This document shows, in pieces, positions 40,085 to 48,949 of a DNA stretch of 64,000 nt (position 1 is the stretch's first letter; each line of letters opens with the position of its first letter). The DNA lies in the NCBI GenBank assembly GCA_964529305.1, contig CAZGUX010000031.1, forward strand, positions 36,173 through 100,172, read 5' to 3'. Position numbers and translations under genes: made by a program. A model generated the notes under the pieces. That model was not told the origin of the DNA. It did no database searches and was given only the letters and a program-made list of their open reading frames with translations. This DNA comes from CAZGUX01 sp964529305. Lineage in GTDB: Bacteria > Acidobacteriota > Terriglobia > Bryobacterales > Bryobacteraceae.

Positions 40085-40852
40085 CTACGGTTGATCGAAG
40101 AACCCCGTCACTTCGCCGAGCCTCCCCTCTCCAGTCACCGTTCCGAAACATGTTCCCCGCGCAAATACCTGGCCCGAGGGCAGGCGGATCTCCCAGGGAA
40201 AACGGATCGTTCCCTGACACTCCGAAGCCGAAGCCGCGTCAATCTGGATCCGCAGGCCGGGGGCCATGGCTTGCGCCGCGGCGATCAACCCATCCAGGTC
40301 GTCCCGGCCCGACGCGTAACTCATGGCATCGCGATACACCGCGTTCTCTTCCCACATGGACTGGATCAGCCCTTTGCGCCGGGCGGCATCGGTCTCATTC
40401 CAGGCGGATTGGTAGCGGTCCAGCAGGTCTGGCAGTTTGGGCGCGACTTCGCGCGCCGTAACCGCCGCCGCCAGCTTCGCGGTGTAGTGTCTCCAGCCCA
40501 TCCGGTGGCCATCCCGTTGCGCCACGCCAGGGATTCCTTCATGAAGCAGGGTAAGTTGCGTCCCACCCGGGTAAGGTGAAAGCTCAATGGTCAGGCGCGT
40601 CGACCCGGGCGGCATGCCGTTGGCGCCGCCGGCATACCCGTAGCTGTACACCACACGCTTTCCGGGCACGGTTTCCAGGATATCGCCGAGGGCCGTGTCT
40701 CCATTCGGGTAGCGAATCTCGAGCCGTCCCTGGTCGAGGAGCGCGGTTTCACCCATCCACAGCTTGAAGCGATCGGGGTCAACCAGGAAACGGTACACGG
40801 TTTCGGGCCGTGCGGCGATCCGGATCGTCAACTCCAGCGTCTCACCTTTCAT
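40085..40852 (-). CDS. Fusion of an SRPBCC (AHSA1-like) domain and a SnoaL/NTF2-like domain
   Basis: 255 residues. The N-terminal half (1-140) is an AHSA1-like SRPBCC domain (LTIRIAARPETVYRFLVDPD, then GWRHYTAKLAAAV near 125). The C-terminal half (about 145-255) fits a SnoaL/NTF2-like domain (YQSAWNETDAARRKGLIQSM, YRDAMSYASGRDDLDGLIAA, TGFFDQP). Both folds form hydrophobic cavities. Such fusions beside an ArsR regulator are common and unassigned. The ATG overlaps the ArsR gene's stop (ATGA). Confidence 0.78.
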   Translation of the reverse strand: MKGETLELTIRIAARPETVYRFLVDPDRFKLWMGETALLDQGRLEIRYPNGDTALGDILETVPGKRVVYSYGYAGGANGMPPGSTRLTIELSPYPGGTQLTLLHEGIPGVAQRDGHRMGWRHYTAKLAAAVTAREVAPKLPDLLDRYQSAWNETDAARRKGLIQSMWEENAVYRDAMSYASGRDDLDGLIAAAQAMAPGLRIQIDAASASECQGTIRFPWEIRLPSGQVFARGTCFGTVTGEGRLGEVTGFFDQP

Positions 40853-41163
40853 TGCTTCCTGCTCCTCTTCGGGGGCGCATCTTCAAACTCCGCCAGCGTT
40901 TTCAGGCGGCCGAGCTTACTGGCCCACAGCGTCTCCAGATACCGCGCCAGCGGGCCGAGTTTTTCTTTGCGCGCGCGGTAATACTGACGCCGCCCGTCGC
41001 GCCGCACCACCACCAGGCCCGCTTCCCGCAAAATCGCCAGGTGCTGCGAAACGGCTCCGAACGAAGTTTGAAAATGGGACGCGATCTCGCCGGCCGAGAC
41101 TTCCCGGTCCCACACCAACTGCAGGATCCGCTGGCGATTTGGTTCAGCGATGATGTCGAGCAT
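40849..41163 (-). CDS. ArsR/SmtB-family transcriptional regulator
   Basis: 104 residues, the size of the SRPBCC-associated ArsR subgroup. Winged helix-turn-helix: IAEPNRQRILQLVWDREVSAGEIA, then SFGAVSQHLAILREAGLVV and wing RRDGRRQYYRA. No metal-binding ELCVCDL-type motif, so it is not an arsenic sensor. It probably represses its own promoter through the palindrome at 41178-41197, as is usual for this subgroup. Confidence 0.85.
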   Translation of the reverse strand: MLDIIAEPNRQRILQLVWDREVSAGEIASHFQTSFGAVSQHLAILREAGLVVVRRDGRRQYYRARKEKLGPLARYLETLWASKLGRLKTLAEFEDAPPKRSRKQ

Positions 41164-41177
41164 CGTGCGCAGACTTT

Positions 41178-41197
41178 ATTTTAGCGAAGACTAAATC
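41178..41197. promoter_or_regulatory. Probable operator of the ArsR gene
   Basis: TTTAG-cgaaga-CTAAA, a 5-bp palindrome with a 6-bp centre inside ATTTTAGCGAAGACTAAATCAT, lies 15-30 bp before the ArsR start codon. The A/T-rich half-sites match the usual TTAG...CTAA type of ArsR operators. Confidence 0.55.
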
Positions 41198-41201
41198 ATT
41201 G

Positions 41202-42008
41202 TCAAGCACCTTGCACGAAATCAAGGTACCGGCCGGCCGAGCGGCGAACCACCGCCTTTGCGTCCCGGAGAACATGCCGTCCGAAGGCTCCGTAGAGACG
41301 CTCGTACGGATACGTCTCCAGGGTCTCGACCACCCGCGATACGGCAGGCGCGCTCAACGGGACCATGTTGGGATAGCTCCAGAGGAACGAGACCCAGCGG
41401 CGATCGAGAGCGACCTGGGGCTGATCGGAGGCCAAGATCGCGCCGCCAGCGTCCGGGCGGTGGAGGACCTGATAGCCGTCAAAGTGTCCGCCGCAATGGA
41501 CGAGCGTGAGGCCGCCGAAGAGCGAACGCGCCGCGCCGTCCCACAACTCGGTGTTACCGGCGCCTCCGGGAATCCACTGGCGGTCATCGGCGTGGAGGTA
41601 AATCGGCACGCCGCCGAAGGCACGGCTCCACTCGCCCATCGCGGAATAGTAGTGGGGGTGAGAGATCGCGATGGCGCGCAATCCGCCCAGGGCCCGCACG
41701 ATCGCGATCGTGGCATCGTCGATCAGCGAGAGGCAGTCCCACAGCAGATTACCCTCCGCCGTCTGAACCAGGAAAGCCTGTTGGCCAATCGCAAAGGCGG
41801 GCTGGGTGACCAGGGAAAAGAGCGCCGGCTCCTCTTGCCGCCAGGCGTTGCGATGAGCGCCGGACAGCCACTCCCGCGTGGTCCAGGCTTGGCCGTCGGG
41901 AGGAACCCATTGGCGCGGGTCGTCGCAGATGCAACAGGAAGGAGGCGCCTCGACCGATTCAGGGTACTCCACTCCGCAGGTCCGGCAGATCCAGATGCGT
42001 TGATCCAT
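41202..42008 (-). CDS. Rubredoxin-like domain fused to a metallo-beta-lactamase-fold protein
   Basis: 268 residues. The first 30 residues hold a rubredoxin-type knuckle pair (CRTCGVEYP...CCICDDPRQW). The rest is an MBL-fold domain, but the metal motif HxHxDH is changed to SHPHYYS (about 117-122), with later HCGGHFDG and ASDQPQV. Missing Asp/His suggests a changed or lost metal site. Related proteins are annotated as hypothetical MBL-fold proteins. A redox or binding role is inferred. Confidence 0.72.
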   Translation of the reverse strand: MDQRIWICRTCGVEYPESVEAPPSCCICDDPRQWVPPDGQAWTTREWLSGAHRNAWRQEEPALFSLVTQPAFAIGQQAFLVQTAEGNLLWDCLSLIDDATIAIVRALGGLRAIAISHPHYYSAMGEWSRAFGGVPIYLHADDRQWIPGGAGNTELWDGAARSLFGGLTLVHCGGHFDGYQVLHRPDAGGAILASDQPQVALDRRWVSFLWSYPNMVPLSAPAVSRVVETLETYPYERLYGAFGRHVLRDAKAVVRRSAGRYLDFVQGA

Positions 42009-42245
42009 GGGTAGATTATGGCGCGCAGGGCGGCCGGATCACCGCCGGTTGCCCGGCTCACGAACCGCGTTGGGTGATTTCCCCCGACGTCCGGACCGCT
42101 TTCCCGCTCGACTGTTGATTTTTCCCCCATGAGCGCTCCCCGCAGTCTCCGCAAACCTTGCTTTATCAACTACAACCGGGAGCGGCTGCCATGGCACTCG
42201 AAATGCCTGTTTTCTTATCGCAAAACGGAAAACACCGAGGCGTTA

Positions 42246-45200
42246 ATGAACCGGCCTAAGGTAGCTATCGATGGGAACGAAGCCGCTGCGTACGTAGCCC
42301 ACAAAATCAACGAAGTTATTGCCATCTATCCAATTACGCCCTCCTCGCCAATGGGCGAGTGGTCCGACCAATGGTCCAGTGAAGGCAAGCCGAACGTGTG
42401 GGGAACCATCCCGTCGGTCGTCGAGATGCAATCCGAGGGCGGCGCCGCGGGCGCGCTCCACGGCGCTCTGCAGGCAGGAACCCTCGGGACCACGTTCACT
42501 TCCTCGCAGGGACTGCTCCTGATGGTCCCCAACATGTTCAAGATCGCCGGCGAACTGACGCCGACCGTGATCCACGTGGCGGCCAGAGCCGTCGCGGCTC
42601 ACGCGCTATCGATCTTTGGAGATCACCAGGATGTGATGGCTTGCCGCACCACCGGATTCGGAATGCTGTGTTCCGGTTCGGTGCAGGAGGTCATGGACTT
42701 CGCCCTGATCTCGCACGCCGCGAGCCTGGAGAGCCGGATCCCGCTACTGCACTTCTTCGACGGCTTTCGAACCTCGCATGAAGTGGCCAAGATCGAACAA
42801 CTGGATCCCGGCGACCTGCGGGCGATGATGGACAGCCGGTTTATTGCGGAGTTCCGCGCGCGGGCGCTGTCACCCGATCACCCGGTGCTGCGAGGCACCG
42901 CACAGAATCCGGACGTTTACTTCCAGTGCCGCGAGACCGTCAACCCGTACTATCTGGCGTGCCCTTCGATTGTTCAGAACGTGATGGACAGGTTCGCCGC
43001 GCTGACGGGCCGGGCGTATCATCTGTTCGACTACGTGGGGGCGCCCGACGCGACCCGCGTGATCGTGCTGATGGGCTCGGGCGCCGAGACGGTCGACGAA
43101 ACGGTGGAATACCTGGCCGCCCGCGGCGAGAAAGTCGGGGCGATCAAAATCCGCCTGTTCCGCCCGTTCGCGATTGAAGCGTTTCTGCAGGCGCTGCCGC
43201 CGGCGGTGGAAGCGATTGCCGTGCTCGACCGCACCAAGGAACCGGGCGCGCTCGGCGAGCCTCTGTATCAGGATGTGATCACCGCGCTGGCGGAAGCCCC
43301 CGCCGGCACACCCAGGCCGCGCGTTCTTGGCGGCCGCTACGGCCTTTCCTCCAAGGAGTTCACCCCCGCGATGGTTCAGGGGGTCTTTCATAATTTGGCG
43401 AGCAATCGCCCTAAAAACCACTTCACCGTCGGCATCGTGGACGATGTCACTCATACCAGCCTCGACTTTGATCCGGACTTTTCAACGGAAGATCCGGCCA
43501 CAGTTCGATGCATTTTTTACGGCCTCGGTGCCGACGGTACCGTTGGAGCAAACAAAAACTCGATCAAGATCATCGGGGAAGAAACCGATAATTACGCCCA
43601 GGGCTATTTTGTCTACGACTCCAAGAAGTCGGGGTCTGTCACCATTTCGCACCTCCGGTTCGGGCCGAAGCCGATCCGCTCCAGCTACCTCGTCAACAAG
43701 GCCAACTTCGTCGCCTGCCACCAGTTCGTGTTCCTGGAAAAGCTCGACGTGCTCGGCCCGGCCGTCCGGGGCGCGACCTTTCTGCTGAACAGTCCGTATG
43801 GTCCCGAGGAAGTGTGGGATCACCTGCCGCGCAACGTCCAGCAGGACATCATCGGCAAAAACCTGAAGTTCTACGTGATCGACGCGTACAGGGTGGCCAA
43901 GGAAGCGCAGATGGGAAGCCGCATCAACACCATCATGCAGACCTGCTTCTTTGCGATCAGCGGCATCCTGCCGCGAGAGGAAGCCATCGAGCAGATCAAG
44001 AAGTCGATTCAAAAGACCTACGGGAAGCGCGGCGAATCGGTGGTGAAGAAGAACTTCGCCGCCGTGGATACGACCCTTGCCAATCTGCACCCGGTGAACG
44101 GGCCGGCTTCGGTGACCAGCGCGATCGAGATGCTGCCGCCGGTGCCCGTACTCGCTCCGGATTTTGTCCGCAACGTGCTCGGTCCCATCGTCGCAGGCAA
44201 AGGAGACATGGTCCCGGTCAGTGCGATGCCGAAGGACGGGACATTCCCGACGGCGACCGCGCAATGGGAGAAGCGTAACATCGCCCTCGAAGTGCCCGTG
44301 TGGGACGAGGAGCTGTGTATCCAGTGCGGAAAATGCGTACTGGTTTGCCCCCATGCGACGATCCGAGCCAAAGTGTTCGACCCGGAACGTCTGGACGGCG
44401 CACCCGCGGCGTTCAAGGCGACCGCCGCGCGCTGGAAAGATTTCAAGGAACAGAAGTACGCTCTGCAGGTCGCGGTGGAGGATTGCACCGGGTGCGGCCT
44501 GTGCGTGGCGGCTTGTCCGGCCAAGAGCAAGTCCGACGTGAAGCACCGCGCCATCGACATGATGCCGCAGAGCCCGATTCGCGAACAAGAGCGGGTGAAC
44601 TGGGACTTCTTCCTGGGCATCCCCGAGATGGATCGGACCAAGCTCAGCCACACGCAGGTGAAAGACGTCCAGTTGCTGCAGCCGCTGTTCGAGTTCTCGG
44701 GCGCCTGCGCCGGTTGCGGGGAGACGCCGTACGTCAAGCTGGTCACCCAGTTGTTCGGCGACCGGACCGTGATTGCGAATGCGACCGGCTGCTCGTCGAT
44801 CTACGGCGGAAACCTGCCCACCACCCCGTACACGTTCAACAGAGAAGGTTTAGGTCCAGCCTGGTCCAACTCCCTGTTCGAGGACAACGCAGAGTTCGGT
44901 CTCGGAATGAGACTGAGCCTCGATCTGCAGTCGGCTCATGCCCGGTCGCTGCTGGATCGCTTGCGCCCGCAGCTTGGTGACGAGATCGTCGGCTTGCTCC
45001 TCCACGCCGATCAGTCGACCGAGGCGGGAATCCTCGCTCAGCGGGAGCGGGTCCGCCAGCTCAAGCAGAAGCTGGCCGCCCTCGATACGTCCTCCGATGC
45101 ACGCGATCTCCTGACCGTGGCGGATGCGCTCGTCAAGAAGAGCGTTTGGATTGTCGGGGGCGATGGCTGGGCCTATGACATCGGCTACGGCGGTCTCGAC

Positions 45201-45818
45201 CACGTGATCGCCAGCGGCCGCAACGTCAACATCCTCGTTCTGGACACCGAAGTGTACTCCAATACCGGCGGCCAGATGTCGAAGGCCACCCAGCGAGGGG
45301 CCGTGGCCAAGTTCGCGGCGGGAGGCAAGCCCTCCGGAAAGAAGGACCTCGCAATGATGGCGATGATGTACGGCAACGTGTACGTCGCCAAGGTGGCCAT
45401 GGGCGCCAACGACTCGCACACGGTCAAGGCGCTCCTCGAAGCCGAAGCCTACGACGGCCCGTCGTTGATCATTGCGTACAGCCACTGTATTGCTCACGGT
45501 TATGACATGGTCTACGGGCTGGACCAGCAGAAGGCCGCGGTAAATACGGGTTACTGGCACCTGTTTCGCTACAACCCGACTTTGGCGGCCGCCGGCAAGA
45601 ATCCGTTCCTCCTGGATTCGCGCGCTCCTTCGCTGCCGCTCGAGAAGTTCATGTACAACGAGACCCGCTACACCATGCTGGTCCATTCAAACCCGGCGCA
45701 GGCGAAGAAACTGCTCGACGAAGCCAAGCAGGAAGCGCTGGAGCATTGGAAGCTGTACGAGCATCTGGCGGCCAGGGCGGGTGTCGCGGCTGGCGCCGAC
45801 AAGGGAGAGCAGGCATGA
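42246..45818 (+). CDS. nifJ: Pyruvate:ferredoxin (flavodoxin) oxidoreductase, single-chain
   Basis: 1190 residues, the usual size. Oxidatively decarboxylates pyruvate with CoA to acetyl-CoA, CO2 and reduced ferredoxin. N-terminal PFOR domain (YPITPSSPMGEWSDQWSSEG), gamma and EKR domains, two 4Fe-4S ferredoxin sets (CIQCGKCVLVCPHA near 690; CTGCGLCVAACPAKS near 750), cluster cysteines GACAGCGETPY near 823, and the TPP site GGDGWAYDIGYGGLDHV near 970. The ATG at 42246 gives the conserved start MNRPKVAIDGNEAAAYVAH. It overlaps the DHOD-like gene by four bases. It marks an organism able to make low-potential ferredoxin. Confidence 0.95.
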   Translation: MNRPKVAIDGNEAAAYVAHKINEVIAIYPITPSSPMGEWSDQWSSEGKPNVWGTIPSVVEMQSEGGAAGALHGALQAGTLGTTFTSSQGLLLMVPNMFKIAGELTPTVIHVAARAVAAHALSIFGDHQDVMACRTTGFGMLCSGSVQEVMDFALISHAASLESRIPLLHFFDGFRTSHEVAKIEQLDPGDLRAMMDSRFIAEFRARALSPDHPVLRGTAQNPDVYFQCRETVNPYYLACPSIVQNVMDRFAALTGRAYHLFDYVGAPDATRVIVLMGSGAETVDETVEYLAARGEKVGAIKIRLFRPFAIEAFLQALPPAVEAIAVLDRTKEPGALGEPLYQDVITALAEAPAGTPRPRVLGGRYGLSSKEFTPAMVQGVFHNLASNRPKNHFTVGIVDDVTHTSLDFDPDFSTEDPATVRCIFYGLGADGTVGANKNSIKIIGEETDNYAQGYFVYDSKKSGSVTISHLRFGPKPIRSSYLVNKANFVACHQFVFLEKLDVLGPAVRGATFLLNSPYGPEEVWDHLPRNVQQDIIGKNLKFYVIDAYRVAKEAQMGSRINTIMQTCFFAISGILPREEAIEQIKKSIQKTYGKRGESVVKKNFAAVDTTLANLHPVNGPASVTSAIEMLPPVPVLAPDFVRNVLGPIVAGKGDMVPVSAMPKDGTFPTATAQWEKRNIALEVPVWDEELCIQCGKCVLVCPHATIRAKVFDPERLDGAPAAFKATAARWKDFKEQKYALQVAVEDCTGCGLCVAACPAKSKSDVKHRAIDMMPQSPIREQERVNWDFFLGIPEMDRTKLSHTQVKDVQLLQPLFEFSGACAGCGETPYVKLVTQLFGDRTVIANATGCSSIYGGNLPTTPYTFNREGLGPAWSNSLFEDNAEFGLGMRLSLDLQSAHARSLLDRLRPQLGDEIVGLLLHADQSTEAGILAQRERVRQLKQKLAALDTSSDARDLLTVADALVKKSVWIVGGDGWAYDIGYGGLDHVIASGRNVNILVLDTEVYSNTGGQMSKATQRGAVAKFAAGGKPSGKKDLAMMAMMYGNVYVAKVAMGANDSHTVKALLEAEAYDGPSLIIAYSHCIAHGYDMVYGLDQQKAAVNTGYWHLFRYNPTLAAAGKNPFLLDSRAPSLPLEKFMYNETRYTMLVHSNPAQAKKLLDEAKQEALEHWKLYEHLAARAGVAAGADKGEQA

Positions 45819-46825
45819 CCGACCTTTCCACTACCTACCTTGGCCTTACGCTCAAGAATCCGCTGGTGGCTTCGGCGGGCCCGCTGTGCAAGGAAATCGA
45901 CCAGATCCGGAGGATGGAAGACGCCGGACTCTCGGCCGTGGTCCTGCACTCGCTGTTCGAAGAGCAGATCACGATGGAGGCCCAGCATCTCGACTACTTC
46001 CTCTCGCACAATGCCGAGACCCACGCCGAGTCGCTGAGCTATTTTCCGGAATTGGGTTCGTACGATCTCGGCCCTGACCAGTATCTGGAACACATCCGCC
46101 GCGCCAAAGAGAGCGTCAGCATCCCGATTGTGGGGAGCCTGAACGGCACGACCCTTGGCGGATGGGTTCACTATGCCGAGTTGATGCAGCAGGCCGGGGC
46201 CGATGCCCTGGAGCTGAATCTGTATGTTCTGCCAACCGACCCGGACATCACCAGCTTTGGCGTCGAGGAGCAACTCACGGAGCTTGTCGGCGCCATTGCT
46301 GCGCGGGTTCAAATTCCGATCGCGGTGAAGATCGGACCCTATTTCAGCTCCATTCCCAATGTGGCGCGCAAACTCGTCTCGGCCGGGGCGAAGGGGCTCG
46401 TCATGTTCAACCGTTTCTATCAGCCGGATTTCGATCTCGAAACTCTGGAAGTGTCGCCTAACCTCGCGCTCAGCAGTTCCTCCGAACTGCTGTTGCGATT
46501 ACATTGGGTAGCCATCCTCTATGGGCGGCTCCACGCCGACCTTGCAGTTACGGGAGGCGTCCATACCGCAATCGACGTTCTGAAGTCGATGATGGCCGGT
46601 GCCAAGGTGGCCATGACCACCTCGGCCCTCCTGAGGCGGGGAACCGCCCACGCCACCCAGATCCTTGGCGACGTCGCGCAATGGATGGAGGACCACGAGT
46701 ACTCGTCCATCAAACAGATGACCGGCAGTATGAGTTACCGCTCCGTTTCGGATCCTTCGGCATTCGAGCGGGGCAACTACATGAAGATGCTATCCAGCTA
46801 TTCGCTGCGCGCGTCGCTGTATTGA
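45815..46825 (+). CDS. Dihydroorotate-dehydrogenase-like protein of the PFOR operon
   Basis: 336 residues from the ATG overlapping the nifJ stop (ATGA). A class-1-like DHOD TIM barrel (LGLTLKNPLVASAGPLCKEI, then IPIVGSLNGTTLGGWVHYAE, ELNLYV, IAVKIGPYFSS, VTGGVHTAIDVLKSMMAGA). This protein always seems to accompany single-chain PFOR in several phyla. It is probably not the pyrimidine enzyme; an FMN-dependent redox function using ferredoxin or NAD(P)H is inferred from the linkage. Confidence 0.85.
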   Translation: MTDLSTTYLGLTLKNPLVASAGPLCKEIDQIRRMEDAGLSAVVLHSLFEEQITMEAQHLDYFLSHNAETHAESLSYFPELGSYDLGPDQYLEHIRRAKESVSIPIVGSLNGTTLGGWVHYAELMQQAGADALELNLYVLPTDPDITSFGVEEQLTELVGAIAARVQIPIAVKIGPYFSSIPNVARKLVSAGAKGLVMFNRFYQPDFDLETLEVSPNLALSSSSELLLRLHWVAILYGRLHADLAVTGGVHTAIDVLKSMMAGAKVAMTTSALLRRGTAHATQILGDVAQWMEDHEYSSIKQMTGSMSYRSVSDPSAFERGNYMKMLSSYSLRASLY

Positions 46826-46832
46826 CAAGCTT

Positions 46833-46914
46833 GCGTTTCCGGGCTGCCTGTCGAAGAACGGCGGCCCCTCCTTGACGCGACCTCGGTGACCCGCCGCGGG
46901 CGGTCCGGAAACGC
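46833..46914. repeat. 10-bp inverted repeat flanking a GC-rich spacer
   Basis: GCGTTTCCGG (46833-46842) and CCGGAAACGC (46905-46914) lie just after the DHOD-like gene's stop. The spacer itself is GC-rich with GCGGCCCC-type pairs. It could act as a transcript-end structure between the convergent operons. Confidence 0.45.
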
Positions 46915-46942
46915 GGGTGTAGCCCAACAGGCGTCGCCCCGA

Positions 46943-47368
46943 CTAACTCGGCTCCTCGCCTAACGGATTGCGAACTGTGAGCGAGCCCCAGGTCTGGCCG
47001 TGTCCCAGATCTTCAGACCACACCACTGAACACTCCAAAGCAAGAGCACTCCGAAGCATCAAAGCGTCCCAGAACGAGATCTGTTTGCGCCGGCTTAACT
47101 CCATCGCCGCCAAAACGTCTTCCAGACTGGGCCGGTGGACCACCCACTTTCCAAAACGTTCCACTTGCTTGATGGCCTCCGGTGCAGGCAGGTTCAGCTT
47201 CCGGGTAACGGTGACGTAGAACTCCTGGAGTACTTGGAGGCTGAGGCACCCGTTGCGCGTTTTCCAGAGCCGTTCCAAAAGGGCCACAGCCCGCTGGTTC
47301 TTCTCCCCAGCATCGCGGTCGAATGCGTAGACCAGGATATTGGTGTCGACGAACTCCCTACCGTTCAT
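46943..47368 (-). CDS. PIN-domain ribonuclease toxin, VapC-like
   Basis: 141 residues. The ATG at 47368 overlaps the antitoxin gene by 11 bp. Acidic active-site residues of the PIN fold: D8 (FVDTNILVYAFD), E in LQEFYV, D in FWDALML, and D in WSEDLGHG. PIN toxins cut tRNA, rRNA or mRNA and are neutralised by their antitoxin. The arrangement antitoxin-first, overlapping, is typical for VapBC. Confidence 0.85.
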   Translation of the reverse strand: MNGREFVDTNILVYAFDRDAGEKNQRAVALLERLWKTRNGCLSLQVLQEFYVTVTRKLNLPAPEAIKQVERFGKWVVHRPSLEDVLAAMELSRRKQISFWDALMLRSALALECSVVWSEDLGHGQTWGSLTVRNPLGEEPS

Positions 47369-47600
47369 AGAGCGATTCGCGAGTCCAGGTGATCCTACCC
47401 TGAGTTCCCAGGCGATAGCCTTTGCGAAGATCTGCCAGCATCCCACGACGCGCTTCGTCGTAACCGGATTCGCTATCGGCGATCTCCTGTAAGGCTTGAA
47501 CCAGCATCGCGGAGATCGAGGTATCCCGCTGCGCGGCGAGAATCCGAATCTGACGAAGGAGATCCTCAGGTAACGATACCGTCACATTTCGCGTGGCCAC
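47358..47600 (-). CDS. Ribbon-helix-helix antitoxin (VapB/CopG-like)
   Basis: 80 residues from a GTG. RHH N-terminus (RNVTVSLPEDLLRQIRILAAQRDTSISAMLVQALQEI) for DNA binding and an extended C-terminus (GYDEARRGMLADLRKGYRLG, ESLYER) that would wrap the toxin. Upstream DNA (about 47601-47632) contains CACGTG/ACGTG half-sites that could be its operator. Confidence 0.82.
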   Translation of the reverse strand: MATRNVTVSLPEDLLRQIRILAAQRDTSISAMLVQALQEIADSESGYDEARRGMLADLRKGYRLGTQGRITWTRESLYER

Positions 47601-47637
47601 GTGTTTTAGTGTAGCACGCGTTTACGTGTAAGTGGAT

Positions 47638-48927
47638 TCACTTGCCCTTCCGCGCCGGCGGCTGGATCACGGCGTCCCACTCACCCGTCTGCTTGGGATA
47701 GTCCTTCGGCAGGGTTGTCCACTCCGTCCGGGTCAGCCCATTCAGGTCGTACATCACCTGGCCGTCTCGCAGCGTCATGTCGCAGCTCAACCGGTCGGTC
47801 CCGGTCAGCTTCCCGCCGTTGATGTCGACGAACCCGAAGCGACCGTGCTCCACCCGAATCACGGCGATGTCCGCGGGAGCGCCGACGCTCAGGTGGCCGA
47901 GGTCCGGCCGCTGGATCTGGCGCGCCGGATTCCAGGTGGCGCGCAAGACGACGTCGTCCAGCGCCAATCCCATGTTGACGAACTTCGACATCACGTTCAG
48001 CATGTTGTTCATCGCGCCGTTCATGCTGCCCGTGTGCAGATCGGTCGAAATCGAATCGGGCCGGAAGCCCTGGCGGAGCGCCGGAACCGCCTGCCGGAAC
48101 AGAAAGCTCCCGCCGCCATGGCCGACATCGAACTTCACCCCGCGCTTCCGCGCCTCGAACAGGTACGGACGCAGTTTGCCGCCCGCGTCGAGGAGCGGCG
48201 CCGCGGGCACGAATGTATGGGTGTACATGTCGCCCGGCCGAAGTTTCTTCCCCACCAACTCCTCGAAGGGGCGAGCCGGATGAAACAGCCCGAAGTCGAC
48301 CATGATCGGGACCCCGCCCAGTTCGCCCGCCCGCACGGCGCGTTCCACGGCTGTCCATTCGGGCCCGCGGTAGTGGGCGGTCTTGATGCCCACGATCGTT
48401 CCCTTGTACTTCTTCACCATGTTTGCGGCCGCGTCCGGGTCCATGTCGTGGACGTCCTGTTCGAGCCGCGGGCCCGCCTGCCCGTTGCCGAGAATATTCA
48501 GCAGGGCCAGGACGCGCGTGTTCGACTTGTCGATGATCTTCTCCTTGAACTCCGGAAACCGGCGCCACCCGGACGTGCCCGCGTCGACGGCTGTGGTGAC
48601 GCAGCTTCTGAGCATGTGGCTGTCGGGAAAGACATTCTGGTCCGTAGGCAGCGAGCCCAGCAGCCCGCTGCCCCCGAAGATGTGCGTGTGCAGGTCCACC
48701 AGGCCCGGCGTGACGTAGAGCGTGCCCACGTCGACCACCTTTTTCGCCTTGCCTGGGTCGATGCGCGCCGCCACTTCGGCGATGACGCCGTTCCGGATCG
48801 CGACGTCGCGTACCCCGTTGATCCGGTTCCTGGGGTCGATGACGTGCCCGTTCTTGAGCAGGAGGTCGTACACCGGCTGGCCTTGTAGAGCCGAGGCGAC
48901 GGCAAAAAAGAGGATCGCGCCAAGCAT
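47638..48927 (-). CDS. Exported amidohydrolase/deacetylase-family metallohydrolase (EF_0837-like)
   Basis: 429 residues from the ATG at 48927; a longer frame would overlap the divergent gene. Signal peptide MLGAILFFAVASALQG, then a dihydroorotase-like TIM barrel (YDLLLKNGHVIDPRNRI, metal ligands DLHTHIF, TAHYRG, DVGHGG, STDLHTGSM, and a C-terminal ATWNPARQIQRPDLG). This subgroup is called deacetylase or dihydroorotase-like and is usually found next to a SelA-like PLP enzyme. That linkage holds here: the PLP gene starts 22 bp away on the other strand. Export of this family is unusual. Confidence 0.8.
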   Translation of the reverse strand: MLGAILFFAVASALQGQPVYDLLLKNGHVIDPRNRINGVRDVAIRNGVIAEVAARIDPGKAKKVVDVGTLYVTPGLVDLHTHIFGGSGLLGSLPTDQNVFPDSHMLRSCVTTAVDAGTSGWRRFPEFKEKIIDKSNTRVLALLNILGNGQAGPRLEQDVHDMDPDAAANMVKKYKGTIVGIKTAHYRGPEWTAVERAVRAGELGGVPIMVDFGLFHPARPFEELVGKKLRPGDMYTHTFVPAAPLLDAGGKLRPYLFEARKRGVKFDVGHGGGSFLFRQAVPALRQGFRPDSISTDLHTGSMNGAMNNMLNVMSKFVNMGLALDDVVLRATWNPARQIQRPDLGHLSVGAPADIAVIRVEHGRFGFVDINGGKLTGTDRLSCDMTLRDGQVMYDLNGLTRTEWTTLPKDYPKQTGEWDAVIQPPARKGK

Positions 48928-48933
48928 GGGCGC

Positions 48934-48941
48934 ATTATAAA
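48934..48941. promoter_or_regulatory. Symmetric -10 element in a 22-bp divergent gap
   Basis: The sequence ATTATAAA reads TATAAT on the minus strand and TATAAA on the plus strand, centred between the start codons of the amidohydrolase (48927) and PLP enzyme (48950). The start codons are only about 8-10 bp away on either side, implying leaderless or nearly leaderless transcripts in both directions. Confidence 0.45.
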
Positions 48942-48949
48942 CTGGACCC

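Noticed and set aside
42009..42245. N-terminal extension of PFOR from 42129
   Set aside because: The extra 39 residues do not resemble PFOR; the ATG at 42246 gives the conserved family start.
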